DNA from: a virus | IMG/VR virus record: IMGVR_UViG_3300046665_000756 | Coordinates: 1-37,435 of that record | Direction: 5' to 3' (one strand) | Length of the DNA stretch: 37,435 bases | Part shown: positions 22,882 to 30,248 of the stretch, piece by piece | Numbering within the stretch: the stretch's first letter is position 1 | Layout of the letters: every line of letters begins with the position of its first letter | The notes under the pieces: model-generated | The model's database searches: none | Seen by the model: only the letters and a program-made list of their open reading frames with translations | What the model was told of the DNA's origin: nothing | Translations under genes and position numbers: made by a program

Positions 22882-23619
22882 ATGAGTACGAAAAAAAGTG
22901 CGCGTAGAAGACTGGTTCAGGATATCGAACCTCACGACGCCGCCTGGACTGTTACCGATTATTTGGAATTGGGATACTACGATTACGTTGCCGCACGCGT
23001 TTTGCTGATCAACAACTTGCACATTCAAGGCCTTACACTAGCATCCACATGCATAGAAAAGTATCTAAAAGCGGTACTTGCAGTCCATAACAAAACTTGT
23101 AAAACGCATCTGGATGAGCCGGAATTCTTAGAGGTATTCGATCAACAAGGGATAGACATTTCCTACATCAGCAAAAGCTTTCTAGATTATCTAGGCCGAT
23201 CGTATAAATTTAGGTATATCGAACCGACATCACCGCCGGCGTCTGCCGTCGTCGAGCCATTGAAGTTACTTGCAGAGCTAGATTATTCAGTCAGCGTGTT
23301 CGAGGGGAGTTTTTCAGATCGCCTTGTTGAGTCACCTTATCGCTTAGCCGTTCAGTCAAATGATGAGCGGGTTTGGCAAAAAAATTACGTTCTTAACAAA
23401 ATCGATAAAACGGAATTCGTGTCGACACCATGCGATATGTACGCGACGATAATTGCACCAATGACAGAGATTGCGAAACTCACAGCACACAAATTCAAAT
23501 CGAAAAATAATTCGATCTTTGATTTCCCTAGAGCGAAAATCGTCCTACCAAATAGGCTAGAAATCGAATTCGCCTCGAGTGAAGAATGCATCTATTCGAC
23601 ATCTTCCATGGATCGCTAG
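22882..23619 (+). CDS. HEPN-like moron protein (AT-rich, opposite strand)
   Basis: 245 residues from the ATG at 22882; a GTG at 22804 is an earlier but less likely start because it lies in the inverted repeat. Residues about 31-78 have the HEPN-type helical pattern, with GYYDYVAARVLL and ASTCIEKYLKAVLAVHN. The usual RX4-6H RNase motif is not obvious, so catalysis is uncertain. The gene is clearly AT-richer than its neighbours, opposes the late operon and ends at its own terminator. These are marks of a lysogen-expressed moron, perhaps for superinfection exclusion. Confidence 0.6.
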   Translation: MSTKKSARRRLVQDIEPHDAAWTVTDYLELGYYDYVAARVLLINNLHIQGLTLASTCIEKYLKAVLAVHNKTCKTHLDEPEFLEVFDQQGIDISYISKSFLDYLGRSYKFRYIEPTSPPASAVVEPLKLLAELDYSVSVFEGSFSDRLVESPYRLAVQSNDERVWQKNYVLNKIDKTEFVSTPCDMYATIIAPMTEIAKLTAHKFKSKNNSIFDFPRAKIVLPNRLEIEFASSEECIYSTSSMDR

Positions 23620-23742
23620 CGGCAACACATCCGGCACTGTTTTCGGTGCCGGTTACAGCGTCCGGCGACGTGGCGCGCCCGGGGTGCGCTCGTCTGGTCT
23701 GGCCGACGCCAGATCGCGTTCGGTTTTCGCTGGATGTAAACG

Positions 23743-23776
23743 AAAAAAGCCCGCTCATCGGCGGGCTTTACTTTTT
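23743..23776. terminator. Bidirectional terminator between moron and early operon
   Basis: Perfect 7-bp stem AGCCCGC/GCGGGCT (23748-23754 and 23761-23767), flanked by A6 on the left and a T-rich run on the right. It separates the rightward HEPN-like gene from the leftward 142-residue gene that ends at 23810 and could stop both transcripts. Confidence 0.8.
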
Positions 23777-23809
23777 CCCGGACGTGCGAAACCGCCCAGT
23801 GACCGAACT

Positions 23810-24238
23810 CTACAAGAAATATATTCGCGTTGCAAGATTCTTTTTCAACTTCTCTTCGAGATCCTCACGCGCCTGGAGCAGCACAGCCTCGTAGTTCGAA
23901 CTCGAGAACCGCCATGAGGTCGCCAAGCCCTGGCTGCGGTAAATCGCCGCTCGCTGCAGCACAGTCAGGCTGTCGACCATCGCGTTGACGGCCTCACCCA
24001 TCTTGATGTCGGCGGCGCGCTGCGCATCGTGCACGTTGACGTCCGGCTCAGCCTCGCTGGCCAGCTTCATTCCGCCGATGCCCAGATCGCGGTCGTCGGT
24101 GCGCATGTAATCGAGCCAGCACGCCATCATCTGCACGTACGGATCAGGCTTCTGGAAAGTGGGTTTCGCCACCTCGTCACGACGCACGCGGCGGATGTTC
24201 GAGGTAGCAAAAATGCCGGGGATCGCGATGGTGGACAT
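23810..24238 (-). CDS. Last early-operon gene, candidate late transcription regulator
   Basis: 142 residues. The pattern MMACWLDYMRTDDRDLGIGG, then ADIKMGEAVNAMVDSLTVLQ and RAAIYRSQGLATSWRF, with a basic helical end, resembles small proteins encoded just before terminase genes, where Q-, RinA- or ArpU-type regulators occur. The C-terminal part could be a sigma-like or HTH region. An AGGAG site precedes the ATG and lies in the arm of an inverted repeat. The role as late activator or antiterminator is inferred from position, not from a clear domain. Confidence 0.5.
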   Translation of the reverse strand: MSTIAIPGIFATSNIRRVRRDEVAKPTFQKPDPYVQMMACWLDYMRTDDRDLGIGGMKLASEAEPDVNVHDAQRAADIKMGEAVNAMVDSLTVLQRAAIYRSQGLATSWRFSSSNYEAVLLQAREDLEEKLKKNLATRIYFL

Positions 24239-24246
24239 GGTCTTTC

Positions 24247-24289
24247 TCCTGTTGGGTTACAGGTCAAATTTTAGCCTGTGCCAACAGGA
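24247..24289 (-). promoter_or_regulatory. Inverted repeat around a TAAAAT box and over a ribosome-binding site
   Basis: Arms TCCTGTTGG...ACAGG (24247-24263) and CCTGT-G-CCAACAGGA (24275-24289) are inverted copies. A -10-like TAAAAT lies between them on the minus strand (24268-24273). The left arm includes the AGGAG site of the 142-residue gene. A transcript reading through from upstream could fold and hide the site. A transcript starting near the TAAAAT box could not. Confidence 0.5.
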
Positions 24290-24301
24290 AATTTCCGTCT
24301 A

Positions 24302-24580
24302 TCACTCTGAATTTTTTATACCGTTTTCGCCCTGTTGCATACTGGCCTCCTTCAATTCGCGCTGCTGCTCAACGAAGCGCTTGCGAGCCTGCCAACTCAC
24401 GACGTCGCGGCGGAACAAAACGCACTGCGTATCCCACTCGACGTAACGGGACGGCGCGCGGTCTTCGTTGTCAAAGCCATGGCAGCGGCCGAGGCCCAGC
24501 TCGGCGTACTGCGGCTCCACGTCCTTCAAGGTGAAGTGCTCGCAGAAGCCGCAGATGAAGTCGGGGTTCGAGCCGCGCAT
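24302..24580 (-). CDS. Cys-rich small phage protein, possible zinc-binding
   Basis: 92 residues. Cys10/Cys13 in ICGFCEHF, a later GLGRCHGF and a CVLF form four Cys/His positions suited to bind zinc. A basic helical C-terminus (QARKRFVEQQRELKEAS) follows. It is coupled to the previous gene by a 4-bp overlap. Similar small proteins occur in the early operons of proteobacterial phages without assigned function. DNA or RNA binding is possible. Confidence 0.55.
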   Translation of the reverse strand: MRGSNPDFICGFCEHFTLKDVEPQYAELGLGRCHGFDNEDRAPSRYVEWDTQCVLFRRDVVSWQARKRFVEQQRELKEASMQQGENGIKNSE

Positions 24581-24837
24581 CAGGGCCGATCCTTCGGGAC
24601 CCGCTCCCAGGCTTTGCCGTTGAAGCGGATCACGCCCTTCTTGCGCTGCGCCTGCAGGCGGCGGTCAATGATGCGGTAGGTTGGGGTCAGGCTACCCCAA
24701 CGATCTTGCACGCGGTGCGGCTCTGCCATCTCCCGCAGGCCACTCTTCACGCTGTCCAGTTTCATTAACGTGTCGTGGCCGTTGGAGATCAGGTCCAGTA
24801 GCGCGTTGTCGAATTCGGTGTAGTCGGGACGGTTCAT
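24580..24837 (-). CDS. Small phage protein with winged-helix-like C-terminus
   Basis: 85 residues. An AAGGAG site sits 9 bases before the ATG. The C-terminal half (TPTYRIIDRRLQAQRKKGVIRFNGKAWERV) has the helix-then-hairpin pattern of a small winged helix and is basic. It therefore probably binds DNA. It is the first gene after the second recombinase, following a 124-base gap that contains a GC-rich hairpin (24863-24884) without a T run. Confidence 0.55.
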   Translation of the reverse strand: MNRPDYTEFDNALLDLISNGHDTLMKLDSVKSGLREMAEPHRVQDRWGSLTPTYRIIDRRLQAQRKKGVIRFNGKAWERVPKDRP

Positions 24838-24961
24838 CTATCAGGCTCCTTTTCGTTATCGTGCCGCGCAGGTCGGCGCGCGGCTTACCGGCTCATCGAG
24901 CGCCCGGCTGGGCCAATATCCGATGACTGTAGATAATCTGCACTGCTTGGATTTACGGGCG

Positions 24962-26008
24962 CTATGCCGCGATGCGCGCCACTTTCGCGCCACCGAAACC
25001 CGCTTTTTCTCCGATCACGTCGGCAGCGCGCACCGCCGTGTCGAGGTTCTTTTCGAGGTACCCCATCGTGGTCGTGAAGCTCTTGTGCCGCATGACCTTT
25101 TGGATCGTCTGGATCGGCACGCCCTCTTCCGACAGCAGCGTGGCGAACGTGCCGCGCAGGCGGTGCGGCGTGATGCCCTTGATCGCGCACGCGGCGTTGG
25201 CGCGGCCCAGCACCTGGCGCGTGAACCCGGCGCCGTACGACTGGCCGCTCGCCTTCGTGACCACGAGCCCGTCCACCTGGCGCAGCGGCGTAAGGTAGTC
25301 GCGCAACCAGCGCGGCATTGGCACCGGCTCCGCTTCCCTGCCCTTCGTGATGCCCGGCGTGTACGTCGAGCGCTCCCAGTCGAACCACTCCCAGCGCGCG
25401 GTCAGCGTCTCGCCCTCGCGCAGGCCCAGCCCGAACATGAGGCGCACGGCCACAGCCTTCCCTGGCGCGCGCGGCGTCGCGGCGTCGACGGCATCGAAGA
25501 ACGTCCGGGCCACGTCCAGCGGCAGGAACGGGCGCGGCTTCTTCTGCACCTTGAGCATCGGCACGCGCCACGGCGACGCCGCGAGGATCCCACGCTTGAC
25601 GGCCCACATCGTCAGCAGCTTGAGCACACGCAGCCAGTGGTTGGCGGTGGCCGGCTTGCGGTCCTGCAGGTGCTCATTGCGCACGCGCTCGACGTCGCCC
25701 GTAGTGATCTCCCCGATGCGCTTCTCGCCCAGGTCATACATGTGCAGCCTGCGGAACGTCTCGACGCTGCGGATATGCGCGCTGCTCGCTATCGGCCGAT
25801 GCACGACGATCCAGTTGTGGGCCAGCTCGGAGAGCGTCGGCACCGGCTGGCCACCGTTGGCACGCACTACCGCTGCGTCGTACTCGCGACGCGCGATCTC
25901 TTCGGCCCGCGCCTTGCTGGTCAGGCGGGTGCTGCGCTGCACGCGTTCCTTCCCGACCTGGAAGCGGAAGTGCCAGACCCGCCCCTTCTTGAAGACGGTC
26001 GCGCTCAT
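24962..26008 (-). CDS. Second tyrosine recombinase, coupled to the DnaB helicase
   Basis: 348 residues from the ATG at 26008, which overlaps the helicase stop by 4 bp. All catalytic residues are present: Arg197 (GLREGE), Lys222, His282-x-x-Arg285 (PHRLRGT), His308 (MRHKS) and Tyr317 (TMGYLEK). An N-terminal arm-binding-type domain and a SAM-like core-binding domain (about 58-150) precede them. This position inside a replication operon is unusual for an integrase. It may resolve replication dimers or act at an alternative site. The prophage has another integrase at its right end. Confidence 0.88.
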   Translation of the reverse strand: MSATVFKKGRVWHFRFQVGKERVQRSTRLTSKARAEEIARREYDAAVVRANGGQPVPTLSELAHNWIVVHRPIASSAHIRSVETFRRLHMYDLGEKRIGEITTGDVERVRNEHLQDRKPATANHWLRVLKLLTMWAVKRGILAASPWRVPMLKVQKKPRPFLPLDVARTFFDAVDAATPRAPGKAVAVRLMFGLGLREGETLTARWEWFDWERSTYTPGITKGREAEPVPMPRWLRDYLTPLRQVDGLVVTKASGQSYGAGFTRQVLGRANAACAIKGITPHRLRGTFATLLSEEGVPIQTIQKVMRHKSFTTTMGYLEKNLDTAVRAADVIGEKAGFGGAKVARIAA

Positions 26009-27357
26009 AGGTGTGCCGCCAGTCCGCGGTTGCGGCGCTCGGCCGGCTTCGTCGGCGTCCAGCCGCGGGCAAGCGTTTCGAAACGAGTCTGCTCGCCGAT
26101 GTACGTCAGCGCGACACGACCAGGTGCGCCTTGTCGGCACAGTGCAACGTCGACTTCACACACACCAACGTCCGGGGTATCAGGGTTGTACACCTCGTCG
26201 CGGTACACAAAAATCACGGCATCGGCATCCTGCTCAATCGAACCCGAATCGCGCAGGTCAGATGGAATTGGCCGTTTGTTTGGGCGCTCCTCGAGCTTCC
26301 GGTTCAATTGGGACAGCAGGATGATGGCAATGTCCAGTTCCTTGGCCAGACCTTTCAGCCCGCGCGTGATACCTTCGATCTGCGTGTTCCGGTTGTCGCC
26401 GTCGCCTTCCATCAGCTGGAGGTAGTCGATGATCAGCAGCTTGAGGCCATGTTTCCTCTTGACGCTTTTCGCATCGAGGCGCACGTCGATGAGGCGTTGA
26501 CCGCCCTTGTCGTCGAGGTAGAGATTCATCGCCGCGATCTTGATCGACGCATGGGTGAGCCCGGCCCAATCGTCGTCCGCCATGTTCGATGGCTCCAGCA
26601 AATGCTGCAGCGGGATCCGCCCGAGATTCGCCAGATTGCGATCGTGGAGCTGAGACTTCGGCATCTCCATGGACTTTACGAGCACGGGATGTTTTTCCGC
26701 CACGTTGCAACCGATGTTGAGCGCGAGCGCAGTCTTGCCCATCTTCGGTCGCCCGGCGAGCACGATCAGGTCCCCACCACGAAGGCCGCCGCTGAGCTTC
26801 CCATCGAGATCGGGAAACCCGGTCGAGATCGCCTTACTTTTGCCCTCCATGCGGCGTTCGATCTCTTCGACGTGCGCGGCCAGCTCGTCGGCCGCGAGCA
26901 CGGGCTCGGTACGGGTGCGTGCCTGGGCCAGCTTTTCCAACTCGGACGTCGCACGGTCGACCATGTCGCCAGCGTCCTCGGGCGAATTGGCGGCGCCTTC
27001 CGCGACTTCACGAGCGAAGCGGATCAGGCCGCGCTTGATGGCCTTGTCGCGCACGATCGCTGCGTATCGTCCGACGTTTGCCGCTGAGGGCGTGTTTTGC
27101 GCCATTGAGTTCAGGTACGCCATGCAGTCGCCGACCTTGTCACGTAGGGCGTCGCCCAGCGAAATCACGTCGCAACTGCGTCCGGCCACCAGGTGACGCA
27201 TCAGCTCACGGAAGATCGTGGCATGGTCACCCAGGAAGAAATGCTCAGCGCGCAGATCACCGATGCGGTCGACCGCGTCGTTGTCGCGCAACAACGCACC
27301 GATGACGCTCTGCTCTGCCTCCAGGCTGTGTGGCGGCGATTTGATTTCGTTGCTCAT
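26005..27357 (-). CDS. Replicative DNA helicase, DnaB type
   Basis: 450 residues from the ATG at 27357. The N-terminal helical domain starts with PPHSLEAEQSVIGALL. The RecA-like domain has Walker A GRPKMGKT (202-209), Walker B LLIIDYLQLM (Asp311) and a QLNRKLEERPNKRPIPSDLRDSG region. It should unwind DNA 5'-3' as a hexamer at the phage origin. It overlaps the replication initiator-like gene upstream and the recombinase gene downstream by 4 bp each, which ties the three functions together. Confidence 0.93.
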   Translation of the reverse strand: MSNEIKSPPHSLEAEQSVIGALLRDNDAVDRIGDLRAEHFFLGDHATIFRELMRHLVAGRSCDVISLGDALRDKVGDCMAYLNSMAQNTPSAANVGRYAAIVRDKAIKRGLIRFAREVAEGAANSPEDAGDMVDRATSELEKLAQARTRTEPVLAADELAAHVEEIERRMEGKSKAISTGFPDLDGKLSGGLRGGDLIVLAGRPKMGKTALALNIGCNVAEKHPVLVKSMEMPKSQLHDRNLANLGRIPLQHLLEPSNMADDDWAGLTHASIKIAAMNLYLDDKGGQRLIDVRLDAKSVKRKHGLKLLIIDYLQLMEGDGDNRNTQIEGITRGLKGLAKELDIAIILLSQLNRKLEERPNKRPIPSDLRDSGSIEQDADAVIFVYRDEVYNPDTPDVGVCEVDVALCRQGAPGRVALTYIGEQTRFETLARGWTPTKPAERRNRGLAAHL

Positions 27358-28325
27358 GCTGCCTCTTTCGCTTCGTAGATTTTCTGGGCCTGTTTGCCCT
27401 GAGTAGTCAGGAAATACTGCCCGTTGGCGTCGATGGCCCACAGCTTCAGGTAGTTGCCCTCGATGTAGTTGCGGAAGGTCTGCCGCCAGTTCTTCTGGCG
27501 CCGCGCTTCCTTGACGCCACCTGGGCCAAAACGACGGCTGAACTCGATCCACGCGAGGGCAACGAAGTCATGCGGCAGGCCAGCCCCCTCGGTGTACTGC
27601 CAGAGCGGTGCGTAGTCGCGTAGCGGCCGCTCGCCCTTTGCCTTGCATTCGTCGAGGAAGGTCTGCAAGGCGATTCCCGCGGTCCGTTCCTTGGGCGCCG
27701 GGGAGCCCCCGTCAGGGGGTTTGGGGGTATTTATTATTTGTCCCTGTCCCTCTCCCTGTCCCTTGGATGGGTTTTCGCCGGGGACATCGCCACCTTGTCC
27801 CGAAGACTTTGCGCCGTTGTCCCTAGGGACAAACAGCGGTTGTCCCACGGGACATCCAGCCTCCACCCATGCATCAAAGTCAGGGAACGGCACATTGGCG
27901 CCGGGGTGTCGATCGTTGTGCTTCTTAATGCGCGCGCACTCAGTTTTGAGACGCTGTCGCAGCTTCGCCAGCCATGCCTCGTTCGCCTTCTCGGCGACGA
28001 CAGCGTGGTACAGGCGCCCATCGGCGCACTTCACCCAGCCGCGCAGTGCACCCTCCCGCACCTTCATCCACTCCTTCACGACACGGCCATAGCCTGCGTA
28101 CTGCGCGAGGACCTTGTCGTCGTCTGGAAGGCTCGCGGCCGGCACTTGATGCCACGACGCGCACCACAGCAGCACCGCGCAGCGGAACTCGTCGGCCTCG
28201 GCGGTCACGGCAAGGTCGCTGTCGCGCAGGCGCACGACGTCGAGCGGCATGAACGCGAAGTCACGGAGGTCGCAGTCAGTGGGAACCAGCGGCGCTGGTA
28301 ACGTCGGTTTGTTCGCAGTGCTCAA
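27354..28325 (-). CDS. Replication protein with DUF1376 domain
   Basis: 323 residues. The start is a TTG at 28325 with a GGAGGAG site 6 bases upstream, coupled to the preceding stop by TTGA. The N-terminal domain (FMPLDVVRLRDSDLAV...EFRCAVLLWCASWHQVP) is DUF1376, common in phage replication proteins. A Gly/Gln/Pro-rich linker (about 165-205) follows, then a helical C-terminal domain (PHDFVALAWIEFSRRFG). It probably binds the origin and loads the helicase. The linker-coding DNA carries the TGTCCC repeats. Confidence 0.8.
   Translation of the reverse strand: MSTANKPTLPAPLVPTDCDLRDFAFMPLDVVRLRDSDLAVTAEADEFRCAVLLWCASWHQVPAASLPDDDKVLAQYAGYGRVVKEWMKVREGALRGWVKCADGRLYHAVVAEKANEAWLAKLRQRLKTECARIKKHNDRHPGANVPFPDFDAWVEAGCPVGQPLFVPRDNGAKSSGQGGDVPGENPSKGQGEGQGQIINTPKPPDGGSPAPKERTAGIALQTFLDECKAKGERPLRDYAPLWQYTEGAGLPHDFVALAWIEFSRRFGPGGVKEARRQKNWRQTFRNYIEGNYLKLWAIDANGQYFLTTQGKQAQKIYEAKEAA
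27738..27854. repeat. TGTCCC repeat cluster, candidate replication origin
   Basis: Nine copies of TGTCCC or its complement GGGACA lie within 117 bp: direct at 27738, 27745, 27757, 27795, 27817 and 27840, inverted at 27781, 27826 and 27849. Two pairs form palindromes, one a perfect TTGTCCC-TA-GGGACAA (27817-27832). An AT-rich TATTTATTATT tract lies at the left edge (27729-27739). The cluster sits in the linker-coding part of the replication gene, as in the lambda origin within gene O. The origin function is inferred. Confidence 0.7.
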
Positions 28326-28696
28326 GATGCGCTCCTCCCTGGGCCAGAGCCGAACAACGCGGCCACAAGGGGATCTCGCTGATCGGTCGATGCACGAAGC
28401 AGGCGCGCAGCGCGCTCACGGCGTGCCGCTTGGATCCGCAGGCGCTCCTCATGCGTGCTGCGCGGCGCGGGGCCCGGCACCCAGACATGCGCAGCTCCTG
28501 GTCGCCCAAGTTCGTCCATTGAGATATGGTGCGCCCGGCCCGCTTCCTCCAGCTCGATCAGACGCTGGCGTACGACGGATTGGCCAACGTCCAGCGTCGC
28601 GCTGAGGTCGCGGACCGTTACGCCGTCAGGGGTAAGATTTTTTTCGATCTGTGCTTGAAGTTGCGCATATGTCTCGCGCGGGTGAAGGCGCGTCAT
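28322..28696 (-). CDS. Winged-helix DNA-binding protein
   Basis: 124 residues. The segment VTVRDLSATLDVGQSVVRQRLIELEEAGRAHHI is a helix-turn-helix with wing, as in small phage regulators that control replication genes. The C-terminus is Arg/Ala-rich. It overlaps the CII-like gene upstream and the DUF1376 gene downstream by 4 bp. It could act in replication initiation or in early gene regulation. The fold call is moderately sure and the role is unknown. Confidence 0.6.
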   Translation of the reverse strand: MTRLHPRETYAQLQAQIEKNLTPDGVTVRDLSATLDVGQSVVRQRLIELEEAGRAHHISMDELGRPGAAHVWVPGPAPRSTHEERLRIQAARRERAARLLRASTDQRDPLVAALFGSGPGRSAS

Positions 28697-29133
28697 TTTT
28701 CGGCCATCCCATCCAGTCGCGCGCGAAACTGCATGAAGAGGCGAAAAACGGAGAACATCGCTGCCTCGATGGTCTTCAACTCGTGGGGCTCCAGCCGGCC
28801 ATCAGCGAAGGCCTGGTGAACCTCTTGGCTGAACTCCCCGAACTGAGCAAGGATGCCCGTCATCGATTCGAAAACGCTGAGCTCTGAGGGAGCCTCCTCT
28901 TCGACCTTCGTCAGCGTGAAGCCGTGCTGCTCGGCCAGCGCGTGGAGAACCGAGTAGTCGCCGGTGAAGTCCATAGCGCGGGACGCGTCGTCCATCGTGA
29001 GCACGTTGGTCGTCGAGTTCGGATTTGCCTTGTTGCGCAGGATTCCGGTGTTGTAGCCCATGCGCTGCGCGAGCGCCTCTACGCCGCCCGGGTAGGAGTG
29101 CACGGTCTTGTGGAAGGCGTCTTTGTAGTTCAT
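28693..29133 (-). CDS. CII-like regulatory protein (Phage_CP76 family)
   Basis: 146 residues from the ATG at 29133, which has an AGG site 7 bases upstream. The N-terminal YPGGVEALAQRMGYNTGILRNKANPN, followed by LTMDDASRAMDFTGDYSVL, is the CP76/CII-like signature. These proteins bind DNA and influence the lysis-lysogeny choice. The C-terminal helices may drive oligomerisation. It is the second gene of the leftward early operon, after Cro. The longer frame upstream crosses the Cro gene and is not used. Confidence 0.78.
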   Translation of the reverse strand: MNYKDAFHKTVHSYPGGVEALAQRMGYNTGILRNKANPNSTTNVLTMDDASRAMDFTGDYSVLHALAEQHGFTLTKVEEEAPSELSVFESMTGILAQFGEFSQEVHQAFADGRLEPHELKTIEAAMFSVFRLFMQFRARLDGMAEK

Positions 29134-29188
29134 GTGGTAACCTGAAAAATTAATGAGGCACAGAAACGTTGGCCGAACGACAATCCGC

Positions 29189-29434
29189 TCACTGGTTGCG
29201 CGACGCGCCAGACACATCGGCAGTTGATAGCATGAAGCGGTCCGGATAGAGGATCTCCATCTCGCTAATCTCGTTGCCGAAATGTTGTGCGAGCTTCTCA
29301 GCCAATTCCGTTGACGCTTTTTGTTTCCCGTTTTCGACGCGGGACAGGTTGCCGGGGTCAATCGATACCGCACGGCTGACCTCGACGATGGTCTGGCCTT
29401 TGCGCTCACGAATTTGGCGAAGGGGTGATTTCAT
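29189..29434 (-). CDS. Cro-like repressor (XRE family HTH)
   Basis: 81 residues. The HTH lies at about residues 14-36 (TIVEVSRAVSIDPGNLSRVENG), and its recognition-helix motif GNLSRxE is shared with the CI protein encoded on the opposite strand. Both probably see the same TGCGT-N3-ACGCA operators. It is the first gene of the leftward early operon, 34 bases after the -10 box and next to an operator. Known role: a Cro-type protein shuts off repressor synthesis and favours lysis. Confidence 0.8.
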   Translation of the reverse strand: MKSPLRQIRERKGQTIVEVSRAVSIDPGNLSRVENGKQKASTELAEKLAQHFGNEISEMEILYPDRFMLSTADVSGASRNQ

Positions 29435-29455
29435 GTTGGGTCCGAAGGAAAAATT

Positions 29456-29468
29456 TGCGTGTGACGCA
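29456..29468. promoter_or_regulatory. Left operator for CI/Cro
   Basis: Perfect 13-bp palindrome TGCGT-GTG-ACGCA touching the leftward -10 box. A weaker copy, TGCGC-AAT-ACGCT, lies at 29490-29502 over the -35 box. Related sites occur at 31000 and 31033. Confidence 0.65.
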
Positions 29469-29496
29469 TATTACGATGCGCAGGAAATTTGCGCAA
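29468..29496 (-). promoter_or_regulatory. Leftward early promoter (Cro operon)
   Basis: On the minus strand TTGCGC (29491-29496) and TAATAT (29468-29473) are separated by exactly 17 bases. It points to the Cro-like gene and the whole replication operon. Operators overlap both boxes, so repression by CI is expected in the lysogen. Confidence 0.7.
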
Positions 29497-29499
29497 TAC
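29471..29499 (+). promoter_or_regulatory. Weak maintenance promoter for the CI repressor
   Basis: On the plus strand TTACGA (29471-29476) and CAATAC (29494-29499) are 17 bases apart, about 38 bases before the CI start codon. The match to consensus is weak, as expected for a maintenance promoter. It overlaps the leftward promoter. Confidence 0.35.
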
Positions 29500-29537
29500 G
29501 CTTTGCGTCTGCCGCAAGTTTGACCGACGATGCTCGG

Positions 29538-30248
29538 ATGACAATCGGCTCAACAATTCGTGCGCTTCGAAAAGAGCGCGGCCTAACGCTCAACCAGCTC
29601 GCGGCGGAAATTGGTAGCGACGTGGGTAACCTGTCGCGCCTGGAGCGCGATCAACAAGGTTACAGCGACCAGACCCTTGGCAGAATTGCGAAAGCCCTCA
29701 ACGTCCCAATGGCTGCCCTCTTCGCGGAAGACGAAGAGCAGCGAGCGCTGCTGATCAATCCGGAGCAAAAACGCGAGCTCCCGCTGGACACCTACTCTCC
29801 TGTCGAAGTCGTCGACATAGAGGATCCGCAATTGACCGTCATCCCAGAAGTGCGCCTGAGGCTGACTGCCGGCATCAGCGGGGTGGAAGTAGAGCCAGAA
29901 CCTTTCGACGGATCAAGAACCACTGTGCCGACCGATTGGCTGCTCAAACGCGGCTATCGCAGAGACAAACTGGTAGCGGTCCGGGTCCGCGGTGAGAGCA
30001 TGGAGCCAGCCCTTTACGAGGGCGATTTAGTAATCGTGAACCTTGCCGACACCAAGCTGGTGGCCGGAGAGGTATATGCCGTAAATTACGAAGGCGAGCC
30101 GGTCATTAAGCGCCTGATCCGTGATGCAGGCCAATGGTGGTTGACATCGGATCACCCCGACCAGCGGAAGCACTATCGCCGCCAATGCAGCGGGAGCGAA
30201 TGCATCATTGTTGGACGGGTTATCAAGAAGGAAAGCGAAAGAATTTGA
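29538..30248 (+). CDS. CI-type lysogeny repressor (HTH plus S24 LexA-like peptidase)
   Basis: 236 residues from the ATG at 29538, preceded by no clear ribosome-binding site (as for lambda CI); in-frame upstream starts run across the operators and are rejected. The HTH spans about residues 14-38. An Ala111-Gly112 pair is the likely self-cleavage site. The S24 domain has catalytic Ser154 (VRGESMEP) and Lys191 (VIKRL). RecA-stimulated self-cleavage should cause induction. It should repress both early promoters. The stop overlaps the next start (TGATG). Confidence 0.9.
   Translation: MTIGSTIRALRKERGLTLNQLAAEIGSDVGNLSRLERDQQGYSDQTLGRIAKALNVPMAALFAEDEEQRALLINPEQKRELPLDTYSPVEVVDIEDPQLTVIPEVRLRLTAGISGVEVEPEPFDGSRTTVPTDWLLKRGYRRDKLVAVRVRGESMEPALYEGDLVIVNLADTKLVAGEVYAVNYEGEPVIKRLIRDAGQWWLTSDHPDQRKHYRRQCSGSECIIVGRVIKKESERI

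Noticed and set aside
24863-24884. GC-rich hairpin GCCGCGC/GCGCGGC between the second recombinase and the next gene
   Set aside because: No T run follows on the transcribed strand, so it is not called a terminator; it might be a binding site, but nothing supports it beyond symmetry.
29274-29537. N-terminal extension of the CI reading frame
   Set aside because: It runs across the Cro gene on the other strand and through the operators and promoters; the HTH begins just after the ATG at 29538.
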